Counted from the first letter of the stretch, positions 1 to 10,693 are shown. The stretch is DNA of 64,000 nt from Pseudosporangium ferrugineum (GCF_003002065.1 NZ_PVZG01000013.1:62001-126000), one strand, 5' to 3'. A program made the numbers and translations. The notes: generated by a model from the sequence alone, not told the origin.

Positions 1-1296
1 ACCGAGGTCGAGTACAGGCAGCTGCGGCTCGAGCGAGTAGTCCTGGTCGGCGTCTGGACCGAGGGCAGCGTCTCGGACGCGGAGAACTCGCTCACCGAGC
101 TCGCCGCGCTGGCCGAGACCGCCGGCTCCCAGGTGCTCGAGGGCCTCATCCAGCGGCGTTCCCGCCCCGACTCGGCCACCTTCATCGGCCGCGGCAAGGT
201 CGAGGAGCTGCGCGACGTGGTCCTCGCCACGGGCGCCGACACCGTCATCTGCGACGGCGAGCTCTCCCCGTCCCAGCTGCGCAACCTGGAGCAGCAGACC
301 AAGGTCAAGGTCGTCGACCGTACGGCGCTGATCCTGGACATCTTCGCCCAGCACGCGAAGAGCAAGGAAGGTAAGGCGCAGGTCGAGCTGGCCCAGCTGC
401 AGTACCTCCTCCCGCGGCTGCGCGGCTGGGGTGAGTCGCTGTCCCGCCAGGGCGGTGGGGCCGGCGGCGGCTCCGGCGGCGGTGGCGTGGGCACCCGTGG
501 TCCCGGTGAGACGAAGCTGGAGACCGACCGGCGCCGGATCAACCACCGCATCGCGAAGTTGCGGCGTGAGATCAAGGCCATGCGCACCGTACGGCAGACC
601 AAGCGCTCGCGCCGCTCCCACAGCGGCGTGCCGGGCGTGGCCATCGCCGGTTACACCAACGCGGGCAAGTCGAGCGTGCTCAACCGGCTGACGTCGGCGG
701 GCGTGCTGGTCGAGGACGCGCTGTTCGCCACCCTGGACCCGACCACCCGGCGTACGGCCGCGGAGGACGGGCGCGTCTACACCCTGTCCGACACGGTCGG
801 TTTCGTCCGTCACCTCCCGCACCAGATCGTCGAGGCGTTCCGCTCGACCCTGGAGGAGGTCTCGTACGCGGACCTCGTCGTGCACGTGGTCGACGGCGCT
901 CACCCGGACCCGGAGGGGCAGGTCTCGGCGGTCCGCGAGGTGCTCGGCGAGGTCGGCGCCGACCGCATCCCCGAGCTGCTGGTCGTCAACAAGATCGACG
1001 CCGCGGACGAGGAGACGATGCTGCGGCTCAAGCGGGCCTGGCCCGACGCGGTCTTCGTCTCGGCCCGCTCGGGGCAGGGCATCGCGGACCTGCACGCGGC
1101 CATCGCGCAGCGGCTGCCGCGGCCGGCCGTGGACCTGCGGGTGCTGCTCCCGTACGACCGGGGTGACCTGGTCGCGCGGATCCACCGCCGGGGTCAGGTC
1201 CTCGACACGCGGCACACCGACGAGGGCACGGAGCTGCGCGTACGCGTCGACGAGCGGCTCGCCGCCGAGCTGGACGGCTACCGCACGGCTCCATGA
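1..1296 (+). CDS. hflX: GTPase HflX (5' end cut by window)
   Basis: Ribosome-associated GTPase of the HflX family, which binds the 50S subunit and in other bacteria splits stalled or hibernating ribosomes. The frame is open to base 1 (it begins TEVEYRQL), so the N-terminus lies outside the window. The N-terminal HflX domain is followed by a Gly-rich linker (about 450-500) and the family signature GTRGPGETKLE. The G domain follows: G1 GYTNAGKSS (about 650-676), the G2-region motif FATLDPTT, G3 DTVGF and G4 NKID. A short C-terminal domain ends in DGYRTAP. All nucleotide-binding motifs look intact. It is the first gene on this strand before the propeller gene at 1393 and probably ends at the small hairpin near 1303-1320. 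Confidence 0.96.
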   Translation, partial: TEVEYRQLRLERVVLVGVWTEGSVSDAENSLTELAALAETAGSQVLEGLIQRRSRPDSATFIGRGKVEELRDVVLATGADTVICDGELSPSQLRNLEQQTKVKVVDRTALILDIFAQHAKSKEGKAQVELAQLQYLLPRLRGWGESLSRQGGGAGGGSGGGGVGTRGPGETKLETDRRRINHRIAKLRREIKAMRTVRQTKRSRRSHSGVPGVAIAGYTNAGKSSVLNRLTSAGVLVEDALFATLDPTTRRTAAEDGRVYTLSDTVGFVRHLPHQIVEAFRSTLEEVSYADLVVHVVDGAHPDPEGQVSAVREVLGEVGADRIPELLVVNKIDAADEETMLRLKRAWPDAVFVSARSGQGIADLHAAIAQRLPRPAVDLRVLLPYDRGDLVARIHRRGQVLDTRHTDEGTELRVRVDERLAAELDGYRTAP

Positions 1297-1302
1297 TGGA
1301 AG

Positions 1303-1320
1303 GGGGTGCGTCCGCACCCC
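1303..1320 (+). terminator. Possible hflX terminator hairpin
   Basis: A perfect 7-bp stem (GGGGTGC / GCACCCC) with a 4-nt loop lies 6 bases after the hflX stop codon. There is no T-run after it, so termination is only inferred, although many high-GC actinomycete terminators lack a T-run. Confidence 0.45.
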
Positions 1321-1392
1321 GGCGTGGTCCATTTGCCCAGGCTTGATCCACGCGTAACACCGGCACGGGACACTGCATGCGACACTGATCCG

Positions 1393-3567
1393 ATGCGGCG
1401 TCTCGTGTTCCCGACCATCCTGGCCTCCGGGCTGGTGGTGTTGGGGGCCGTGCCCGCCTCCGCCGAGCCGGCCCCCGTGGCCACGCAGGCGAAGGCAGTG
1501 GCCGGCAAGAAGGTGTGCAAGGTCACCGATCCGCTCCTGAACGAGCTCTCGGGCATCGTGGCGACCGACGACGGCTACGTCGTGATCAACGACAGCTCCG
1601 AGGGCTCCCGCCGGAGGGTCTTCTACCTCGACGGTGGCTGCGACATCACCAAGAAGGTCGAGTTCAGCGGCAACGGCCCGCGCGACACCGAGGACCTGAT
1701 CCTGTCCCCGGACGGCAAGACCCTGTGGATCGCCGACACGGGCGACAACGGCGTGCGCCAGAAGCCGCCGGACCACCGCGACACCATCAGCGTCTGGACC
1801 ATGCCGGTCGACGGTTCCAAGCAGCCCAAGATCCATCGCCTGAAGTACCCGTCCGGCGACTACCACGACGCGGAGGCCCTGCTTCTCGACGGCAGCGGCA
1901 AGCCGATCATCGTCACCAAGGAGATCACCGGCACGGCGCTGCTCTACACGCCGGCCGGGCCCCTGAAGACGAACAACACCGAGGGCGTGCCGCTCAAGCG
2001 CGTCGGGCAGGTGCAGCTTCCGCGTACGGACACCGAGGGCAGCGCGCTGGCCCGGCTCGCGCAGGGCGTCGTCACGGGCGGGGCGGTCGCACCCGGCGGG
2101 ACGAAGGTCGTGCTCCGGACGTACCTGGACGCTTTCGAATGGGATGTCGCCAACGGTGACGTGGTCGCCGCGCTGAAGAACAAGCCGCGCGTGACGGGCC
2201 TGCCCAACGAGCCCGGCTACGGCGAGGCCATCACCTACAGCGCGGACGGCAAGACGTTCGCCACGGTCTCCGACTTCGGCGACGTCGACGACGAGGACAC
2301 GGCCAACCACATCCGCCGCTACACCCCCGCGACCCAGGTCCTCCAGGCGAAGGCCGCGGCCAAGGACGGCAAGGCCTCGGACGACGGCCCCAGCTGGTTC
2401 TCCGAACTGAGCATCTCCGACATCACCTACCTGGTCGGCGGCGTCGGCGTCCTCGGCGCGATCCTGGTCGGCGCCGGCATCTTCGGCATCGTCCGCGCCC
2501 GCAAGAAGCCCCTCCCCGACCCCCCGGCGAAGCCCACCGAAGGCACCGGCCCGAAACCGATCGACGCCGAAACCGAACTCCTCTCGGTGGGCGGCCCACC
2601 CCAGCGCCCGGCCTACGGCTCCGGCGCGGCGGCCTCCGCCCCCGGCGTCTACGGCGCCAAGGGCAGCGGCGTCTACGGAGGCGCCCCGGCATCCGGCAGA
2701 CCCGGAGCGGCACCCCCCGTCGGCCGCCCCGGCGCAGCCCAACCCGGCCGCCCGGGAGGCACCCAGGCCCGTCCCGGCGGCGGCCAGCCCGGCGCAGGCG
2801 GTCACCCCGGTCGCCCCGGCGCGGGCCAGCCCGGCCCCGGCGGTCAGCCCGGCCGTCCCGGCGGCAGCCAGCCCGGTCGTCCCGGCGGCCCGCCCGGCGG
2901 TCAGCCAGGTCGTCCCGCCGGTGGTCAGCCCGGTCGCCCGGCCGGCCCACCCGCCGGTCAGCCCGCGCGTCCCGGCGGTGGCCAGCCCGCCCGCCCGGCC
3001 GGTGGTCAGCCCGCTCGTCCCGCCGGTCAGCCGGCACGCCCGGCCGGTGGTCAGCCCGCGCGCCCCGCCGGTCAACCGGCCCGTCCCGGCGGTGGTCAGC
3101 CCGGTCGCCCGGCCGGCCCACCCGCCGGTCAGCCCGCGCGTCCCGCCGGTCAGCCGGCACGCCCGGCCAGCGGCCAGCCCGCGCGCCCGGCCGGCGGCCA
3201 GCCCGCGCGCCCGGCCGGCGGCCAGCCGGCTCGTCCGGCAGGCGGCCAACCCGCTCGCCCGGGCGGAGGCGGCGGCCAACCCGGCCGCTCCGGCGGCGCG
3301 CCCCCCGCCGGCCCACCCCGAGGCGGCCAACCCGGAGCCCGCCCCGCAGGCGGCGGCCGCGGCGGAAGCGTCTACGGAGCCCCGCCACCCCCACCACCCC
3401 CGGGCGGCGGCGGAGGCCGCCAGGCAGGCACCTCCCGCCCGACCGGCTTCCACGGCGCCCCCGGCGCGGCCCAGACCCCGTCCGCCAGCCGCCAGAACGG
3501 CCCGATCAACTCCATGAGCAGCACCCGCGACGGCCGCCCGGACTACGGCCCCCCGCGCGGCTACTGA
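1393..3567 (+). CDS. Membrane-anchored beta-propeller protein with Pro/Gly repeat tail
   Basis: Unassigned surface protein of 724 aa. ATG 1393 was chosen because it opens a clean signal peptide (MRRLVFPTILASGLVVLG, predicted cut after PASA); the frame stays open upstream but has no signal-like sequence there. Residues about 35-330 look like an extracellular propeller (repeated strands such as LSPDGKTLWIADTGDNG and YSADGKTFATVSDFGD), resembling esterase-like-phytase or SMP-30 type folds. One transmembrane helix at about 346-366 is followed by RARKK, which places the C-terminus in the cytoplasm. The last 350 residues are low complexity; residues about 450-630 are tandem GQPARPAG/GQPGRPAG units. 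The cytoplasmic position of so long a Pro-rich tail is unusual and suggests a binding scaffold. Function unknown. Confidence 0.85.
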   Translation: MRRLVFPTILASGLVVLGAVPASAEPAPVATQAKAVAGKKVCKVTDPLLNELSGIVATDDGYVVINDSSEGSRRRVFYLDGGCDITKKVEFSGNGPRDTEDLILSPDGKTLWIADTGDNGVRQKPPDHRDTISVWTMPVDGSKQPKIHRLKYPSGDYHDAEALLLDGSGKPIIVTKEITGTALLYTPAGPLKTNNTEGVPLKRVGQVQLPRTDTEGSALARLAQGVVTGGAVAPGGTKVVLRTYLDAFEWDVANGDVVAALKNKPRVTGLPNEPGYGEAITYSADGKTFATVSDFGDVDDEDTANHIRRYTPATQVLQAKAAAKDGKASDDGPSWFSELSISDITYLVGGVGVLGAILVGAGIFGIVRARKKPLPDPPAKPTEGTGPKPIDAETELLSVGGPPQRPAYGSGAAASAPGVYGAKGSGVYGGAPASGRPGAAPPVGRPGAAQPGRPGGTQARPGGGQPGAGGHPGRPGAGQPGPGGQPGRPGGSQPGRPGGPPGGQPGRPAGGQPGRPAGPPAGQPARPGGGQPARPAGGQPARPAGQPARPAGGQPARPAGQPARPGGGQPGRPAGPPAGQPARPAGQPARPASGQPARPAGGQPARPAGGQPARPAGGQPARPGGGGGQPGRSGGAPPAGPPRGGQPGARPAGGGRGGSVYGAPPPPPPPGGGGGRQAGTSRPTGFHGAPGAAQTPSASRQNGPINSMSSTRDGRPDYGPPRGY
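2740..3290 (+). repeat. In-gene GQPxRPxG coding repeat
   Basis: Degenerate tandem repeat of about 21-27 bp encoding GQPARPAG, GQPGRPGG and related units in the tail of the propeller gene. Third-position changes between units show it is old enough to have diverged while keeping the reading frame. Confidence 0.85.
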
Positions 3568-3750
3568 CCGCCCCAGCGCGTCCGACCGGCCCCGCGTGTC
3601 CGACCGGCCCAAGCGACGGCGTCTGACTGCCACAGCGACGGCATCTGACCGCCCAAGCGTGTCTGACTGCCGCAGCGACGGCGTCTGAGTGCCGCAGCGA
3701 CGGCGTTTGACCGCCGTGGCGCGTCTGACTGCCACAGCGACGGCGTCGCA
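3566..3750. repeat. Intergenic 18/22-bp tandem repeat
   Basis: About nine imperfect units start inside the stop codon of the preceding gene. The long unit is TCTGACTGCCACAGCGACGG plus two bases (22 bp); shorter 18-bp units such as CGACCGGCCCCGCGTGTC are interspersed. All frames through it are broken or low complexity, so it is probably not coding. Confidence 0.8.
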
Positions 3751-3756
3751 AAGCCC

Positions 3757-3797
3757 AAACGGGCCGGCACCCGCCTGGCGTGGGCGCCGGCCCGTTT
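3757..3797. terminator. Bidirectional terminator between convergent genes
   Basis: A perfect 12-bp inverted repeat (AAACGGGCCGGC / GCCGGCCCGTTT) with a 17-nt loop lies between the propeller gene and lexA, which converge here. The AAA/TTT ends give a short T-run in both directions. Confidence 0.8.
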
Positions 3798-3990
3798 CGC
3801 TCATTACCCGTAGGCCGGCCGCCCTCGTCGCGAGCAGCAGTGCGCCGAGCAGGCCGAGGCGTCGCCTGCCGGCCCGCGTCGGCCGGCCCGGCCTTGTTGG
3901 CCCATGCCGGGGTCGCGTGCCGGCTCGCGGCGGCCCGACGTGCCGGCCCGCCCGACCCGCCCGGCCCACCTCGAGACCATCCCGGCCCGG

Positions 3991-4788
3991 TCAGACCCGG
4001 CGGAGTACCGCCACGACCCGCCCCATCACCGTCGCGTCGTCGCCCGGGATCGGGTCGAAGGCGGGGTTCGCCGGCATCAGCCACACGTGGCCGTCCCGCT
4101 GCCGGTAGCTCTTCACCGTCGCCTCGCCGTCGATCATGGCCGCCACGATGTCACCGACGTTGGCCGTGGGCTGCTGGCGGACGACGACCCAGTCCCCGTT
4201 GCAGATGGCGGCGTCGATCATCGAGTCGCCCTTGACCTCGAGCATGAACACCTCGCCCTCGCCGACCAGCTCGCGCGGCAGCGGGAAGAACTCCTCGACG
4301 GCCTGTTCGGCGAGGATCGGCCCACCGGCCGCGATCCGCCCGACCAGCGGCACGTACGCCGGGGTGGGCCGCGCCGACCGCAGCGTCTCGTCGTCGACCA
4401 TGTCGCTCGGCGACCGCACGTCGACCGCCCGGGGCCGGTTGGGGTCACGGCGCAGGAAGCCCTTCTTCTCGAGCTCCTTCAGCTGGTACGCGACGCTGGA
4501 CGGGGAGACGAGCCCCACCGCTTCGCCGATCTCGCGGACGCTGGGCGGGTATCCGTACCGTTCGACCCAGTCCTTGATGAATTCCAGGATCCGGCGCTGG
4601 CGGGCGGTCAGGTCGGCGGTGACCAGATCGGGGAACTGGCTGACCACCGGGGTGACCGACCGGAGCTGCGGCGCGTCCGCGCTGCGCGCCCGGGCCGGGC
4701 TGCGGCGTCGCATCGCCGCTCTGGTGTTGGTGGCCTCGGGCTTCAGGTCCTTCTGGTCTTGCCGGCTCGTCCGGTCGTCGGTCGACAC
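3991..4788 (-). CDS. lexA: SOS repressor LexA
   Basis: Transcriptional repressor of the SOS DNA-damage regulon; self-cleaves when bound to RecA filaments. The protein is 265 aa. GTG at 4788 was chosen because AGGAGG (4795-4800) sits 6 bases upstream; an ATG at 4833 has no such site. The winged-helix DNA-binding domain is at about 61-115 (TARQRRILEFIKDWVERYG...SPSSVAYQLKELEKKG). The cleavage site is Ala154-Gly155 (RIAAGGP), the catalytic Ser189 lies in KGDSMID and Lys226 in GEATVKSY, so the autoprotease is complete. The N-terminal 55 residues are a basic extension, as in other actinobacterial LexA proteins. The gene is divergent from the LysM gene at 5057, with two abutting SOS boxes between them, so autoregulation is very likely. 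Confidence 0.97.
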   Translation of the reverse strand: MSTDDRTSRQDQKDLKPEATNTRAAMRRRSPARARSADAPQLRSVTPVVSQFPDLVTADLTARQRRILEFIKDWVERYGYPPSVREIGEAVGLVSPSSVAYQLKELEKKGFLRRDPNRPRAVDVRSPSDMVDDETLRSARPTPAYVPLVGRIAAGGPILAEQAVEEFFPLPRELVGEGEVFMLEVKGDSMIDAAICNGDWVVVRQQPTANVGDIVAAMIDGEATVKSYRQRDGHVWLMPANPAFDPIPGDDATVMGRVVAVLRRV

Positions 4789-4996
4789 GTCCGCCCTCCT
4801 TGTCGGCCAGTGCCTCATGGGCACGTGGTGCACTCGCGGAGCCGGACACCCGCCGTGGGGATGACGTCTGCCCGGCTGACCCCTCTTGATGGAGAACCGT
4901 ATCGGCGCGGTACGACATATTCAAACATCTGTACGACTTTCTCTCGGCGTGTCGCCCGGAAGTGCTCGACTTCCGTACGCCTGTTCTGATAGACCG

Positions 4997-5028
4997 TCGT
5001 ACGGGCGTTCGATCGAACGCGCGTACGA
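4997..5028. promoter_or_regulatory. Two abutting LexA (SOS) boxes
   Basis: Two 16-bp sites touch end to end: TCGTACGGGCGTTCGA (4997-5012) and TCGAACGCGCGTACGA (5013-5028). Each differs by one base from the actinobacterial SOS box TCGAAC-N4-GTTCGA, and the substitutions mirror each other, so the whole 32 bp is nearly palindromic. They lie about 210 bp from the lexA start and 29 bp from the LysM gene start, a position suited to controlling both. Confidence 0.85.
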
Positions 5029-5056
5029 GCGACGTATGCGAGGAAAGGAATATGCC

Positions 5057-5383
5057 GTGGTAGCCGCCGGTATGCGTCAGGGGCCGCACCCCCCGTTGCG
5101 ATTGACGCGGCGAGGCCGGATCGTCGTGCTGACATTCTTCGTCCTGATGGCCTCCCTCGCCAGCGCAGTGTTGTGGACCACTGCCTCCCGCGCCGACGAA
5201 CCCCCGACCGGCCCGGCCCCCACGGTGATCGTCCAGCCCGACGACACCCTCTGGTCCATCGCCGAACGAGTGGCCCCCGGCCGCGCACCCCGCGAAGTGA
5301 TCGATGACATCCGCAACCTCAACGGCATCAAAGGCTCCTACGTGTACGCCGGAGACACCCTCCTCGTCCCCACCGACCACTGA
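5057..5383 (+). CDS. SOS-controlled LysM membrane protein (ChiZ/Rv2719c-like)
   Basis: A 108-aa protein that probably binds peptidoglycan. GTG 5057 is preceded by AGGAAAGGAA (5041-5050); the frame is open further upstream but would run through the SOS boxes. After a short basic N-terminus (LRLTRRGR) there is one transmembrane helix at about 22-42 and then a LysM domain at about 55-107 (PDDTLWSIAERVAPG ... VYAGDTLLVPTDH). In mycobacteria the gene in the same place beside lexA (Rv2719c, chiZ) is damage-induced and interferes with division; corynebacterial divS plays a similar part. The adjacent double SOS box supports the same role here, as a damage-induced division brake. That role is inferred from position and domain, not shown. 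Confidence 0.88.
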   Translation: MVAAGMRQGPHPPLRLTRRGRIVVLTFFVLMASLASAVLWTTASRADEPPTGPAPTVIVQPDDTLWSIAERVAPGRAPREVIDDIRNLNGIKGSYVYAGDTLLVPTDH

Positions 5384-5394
5384 CCGCCACCCTT

Positions 5395-5498
5395 GCCTCG
5401 CCGCCTCGCCGCCTCGCCGCCTCGCCGCCTCGCCGCCTCGCTGCGTCGCCGCCTCGCCGCCTCGCCGCCTCGCTGCCTCGCTGCGTCGCCGCCTCGCC
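5395..5498. repeat. Octamer minisatellite (GCCTCGCC)13
   Basis: Thirteen consecutive 8-bp units of GCCTCGCC with a few variants (GCCTCGCT, GCGTCGCC) begin 12 bp after the LysM stop codon. The variants recur in the order GCCTCGCT-GCGTCGCC, hinting at 40-bp higher-order duplication. Degenerate CTCGCCGCT units continue to about 5535. An 8-bp period shifts every frame, so this cannot be a conserved coding repeat. Confidence 0.9.
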
Positions 5499-5535
5499 GC
5501 CGCTCCGCTGCCTCGCCGCTCTCGCCGCTCTCGCC

Positions 5536-5900
5536 GTCGATGTGTCCGCTCCGCGCCCCGCTTGCTCGTGCTGCGCGCCGTCCGGGCCCTTCGGTGATGC
5601 GTGGCGTGGGCTTTCCGCTCATGCGTCGCTTGAGCTCCCCCGGCTATGCGTGCCGTGAGTTCCCGGCCGCGCTGTCCCGCTGCGTCCACTCCTCCCTCTG
5701 CCCCCTCGCGGCGACGCCGGCCCTCGCGCCCATCCACCGCCATCCCCGTCCACTCCCGGCCGCCGCCCGCCGCCGGAGATTGTTGATCAAGGGATCGAAG
5801 CTGCCCGTGACCGCCGCGGCACCCGTCGTGTTGAGGTAGAAAATACGGCGCGCCGACGCGCCGGTGAACTTGCGCCGGGGTCCGCGGCGGCATAACGTCG
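5536..5900. other. Gene-free stretch upstream of nrdR
   Basis: No gene supported. GC-rich spacer in which the open frames are low-complexity Ala/Arg/Pro. Towards the 3' end (about 5829-5850) the sequence becomes more AT-rich (TTGAGGTAGAAAATACGG), which may mark an nrdR promoter, but no convincing -35/-10 pair was found. Confidence 0.4.
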
Positions 5901-5904
5901 ACCC

Positions 5905-5921
5905 CAACATCTAGTAGTTAC
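5905..5921. promoter_or_regulatory. Candidate NrdR box
   Basis: CAACATCTAGTAGTTAC resembles the imperfect palindromes centred on ATCTAGT or ATATAT that NrdR binds in front of ribonucleotide reductase genes. It lies about 170 bp before nrdR. NrdR boxes usually come in pairs about 30 bp apart; no second good copy was seen, which lowers confidence. Confidence 0.45.
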
Positions 5922-5932
5922 AAGGGTGTAAG

Positions 5933-5983
5933 TCGTCCACAGGTTGGGGTTAGGTCCCTCCGTAATCCACAGGCTCGTCCACA
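5933..5983. promoter_or_regulatory. Cluster of three DnaA-box-like nonamers
   Basis: TCGTCCACA occurs at 5933-5941 and 5975-5983, with TAATCCACA at 5963-5971, all in the same orientation. The first and third fit the Streptomyces DnaA-box consensus (T/C)(T/C)(G/A/C)TCCACA; the middle one departs at one position. Three such sites in 51 bp in front of a dNTP-synthesis regulator suggest DnaA control of nrdR, as DnaA controls nrdAB in Escherichia coli. Confidence 0.55.
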
Positions 5984-6093
5984 GCTTCGAGGCGGATAAT
6001 GATCACCGCGGGGCTGGGGTTCGACGTGCCCGGATTGCGGGAATGCCGCACTCCACTCCCTGGGGACGACAGCCCGGCGACAGGAGGATTGCG

Positions 6094-6648
6094 GTGCGGT
6101 GTCCGTACTGCCGACACGCGGATTCGCGCGTGGTCGACTCGCGTGAGGCCGATGACGGTCAGTTGATCCGTCGTCGTCGGTCGTGTCCCGAGTGCGGCAA
6201 GCGGTTCACCACCGTGGAGGAGGCGGTGCTCGCGGTGGTCAAGCGCAGCGGCGTCACCGAGCCCTTCAGCCGGACGAAGATCATGAGCGGGGTGCGCAAG
6301 GCCTGCCAGGGCCGGCCCGTCGACGAGGACTCGATCGCTCTGCTCGCGCAGAAGGTCGAGGAGACCGTGCGGGCCAAGGGCGCGGCCGAGGTGCCCAGCC
6401 ACGACGTCGGGCTGGCGATCCTCACCCCGCTGCGCGAGCTGGACCAGGTGGCCTACCTGCGCTTCGCGAGCGTGTACAAGTCGTTCGACTCCCTCGACGA
6501 GTTCGAGCGCGAGATCACCGAACTGCGGGAAGCCGCGACGAACAGAGAGTCGCGGGAAGCCGCGACGGGCAAGGAGCCGCCGGTGCGGCATGTCGTCACC
6601 ACCAGACCCGGAGGCCGGACACCCAAGATCGGAGACCGAGCGCCCTAG
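6094..6648 (+). CDS. nrdR: Transcriptional repressor NrdR
   Basis: Nucleotide-sensing repressor of ribonucleotide reductase genes, 184 aa. GTG 6094 follows AGGAGG (6082-6087) at a spacing of 6. The zinc ribbon uses Cys3, Cys6, Cys31 and Cys34 (RCPYC ... SCPEC), and the ATP-cone that binds ATP or dATP spans about 46-136. Typical NrdR is about 150-160 aa; here the C-terminus carries some 30 extra residues with a small internal duplication (REAATNRES / REAATGKEP), likely a repeat-driven extension. It precedes nrdJ in the same direction, as in Streptomyces nrdRJ, although here an 889-bp repeat-containing gap separates the two. Confidence 0.96.
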   Translation: MRCPYCRHADSRVVDSREADDGQLIRRRRSCPECGKRFTTVEEAVLAVVKRSGVTEPFSRTKIMSGVRKACQGRPVDEDSIALLAQKVEETVRAKGAAEVPSHDVGLAILTPLRELDQVAYLRFASVYKSFDSLDEFEREITELREAATNRESREAATGKEPPVRHVVTTRPGGRTPKIGDRAP

Positions 6649-7537
6649 GAGCCGGAAGCCCTGGGAACCGGAAGCCCTGGAAGCCGGACGCGCTGGGAGT
6701 CCGGACAGGCTGGGAACCGGCCGCCCAAGGAGAACCGCCGCGCATCGGTGCCGACGGGGCGCTACGGGAACTCCGCGGGTCGCCGCCAGGCGGTCAGGCC
6801 GCCGGGTCGCGCAGTCGGCCCACGAGGCCAGGCGGTCACCTGGCCACCGGTCACACGCCGACGACCCGGGCAGCCAGGCCGCCGGCGCACCCGGCCGGAC
6901 CGGGCCACCCGGCCAGGGCGCCCAGCCAGACCGGGCCGGACAACCCAGCCGGTCCACCCCGGCAAGGCCAGGCACCCGGCAAAGCCAGGCACCCGGCAAA
7001 GCCAGGCACCCGGCCAGGGCGCCCAGCCAGACCGGGCCGGACAACCCAGCCGGTCCACCCCGGCAAGGCCAGGCACCCGGCAAAGCCAGGCACCCGGCAA
7101 AGCCAGGCACCCGGCCAGGCCAGGTCTGGGCGCCAGGCCAGGCCAGGGCACTGGGCCAGGTCAGGCACCCGGCCAGGTCAGGCCGGGCCGCCGGGTCTGG
7201 CCACGCCACCCGGCGCCGACCACCTGGTCAGCGCCAACGGCCGATGCCGGCCGGTCCACCCGGACCGGCCGCCGCGCCGGCCCACCACTGCCGTGCCGCG
7301 TCCGGACCGCGTGACCGGCACGGCAGCACACAGACGATCGCCCGGTTCACGGACCAGGGCCACGCCGCCGGACCTGCGGGTTTCGGCGGCCAGGCAGCCG
7401 CCCGGCTCAGCCCGGGCGGACGCCAGCAGCAAGCGCGAGAACTGCACCGCCGATGCGGGGCGCCGCGCGTACCGGAGGGCCTGAAAGAGGAAAGCGGATC
7501 GCGGTGGGGAATCGCGATCGTTCGAGGGGGAGCACAC
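6649..7537. other. Long gene-free gap between nrdR and nrdJ
   Basis: Several frames are open across most of this gap on both strands because it is GC-rich and poor in stops, but all encode Pro/Arg/Gly low-complexity peptide with no recognisable domain. It starts with degenerate repeats of CTGGGAACCGGAAGCC (about 6655-6725) and contains the duplicated 101-bp block at 6911. No adenosylcobalamin riboswitch was recognised upstream of nrdJ, though this cannot be excluded without a covariance-model search. Confidence 0.6.
6911..7112. repeat. Two tandem 101-bp repeats
   Basis: The block starting GGCCAGGGCGCCCAGCCAGA at 6911 is repeated at 7012 with a period of exactly 101 bp and no difference seen by eye. 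Inside each block a 17-bp motif (GGCAAAGCCAGGCACCC) recurs, and related GGCCAGG pieces continue to about 7185. The perfect identity indicates a recent duplication. Confidence 0.88.
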
Positions 7538-10462
<2,925 letters not shown>

Positions 10463-10541
10463 CCGCCCCCGGCGCGGTAGCCGCGAGCCGACCGGACGGC
10501 TCCCGGCGCAATAGCCGCGAGCCTGAAGGCTGACCTTGGGG

Positions 10542-10572
10542 AGTCCCCCGGACCATTGCGGTCCGGGGGACT
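10542..10572 (+). terminator. Rho-independent terminator of nrdJ
   Basis: A perfect 13-bp stem (AGTCCCCCGGACC / GGTCCGGGGGACT) with a 5-nt loop lies 79 bp after the nrdJ stop and is followed by TCTCGATTT. Confidence 0.9.
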
Positions 10573-10609
10573 TCTCGATTTCCGGTCCATGCCAGGCCGC
10601 TGAGGAGCC

Positions 10610-10693
10610 GAAGCCGGCCCGCCCACCGCCGAAGCCGGCCCGCCCACCGCCGAAGCCGGCCCGCCCACCGCCGAAGCCGGCCCGCCCACCGCC
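10610..10693. repeat. 21-bp tandem repeat, four copies
   Basis: Four identical copies of a 21-bp unit (GAAGCCGGCCCGCCCACCGC plus C), with a fifth partial copy at 10694. It lies beyond the nrdJ terminator. Confidence 0.92.

Noticed and set aside
5395..5498. CRISPR-like array
   Set aside because: Repeats are contiguous without spacers and no cas genes are present. The same holds for the arrays at 10610, 16861, 31240, 36324 and 60471.
6590..7537. N-terminal extension of nrdJ by 316 codons
   Set aside because: The added part is repeat-encoded Pro/Arg/Gly peptide; a good ribosome site precedes ATG 7538, where the family similarity begins.
7400..7537. Adenosylcobalamin riboswitch before nrdJ
   Set aside because: The conserved B12-box core could not be recognised by eye in the leader; a covariance-model search would be needed to reopen the question.
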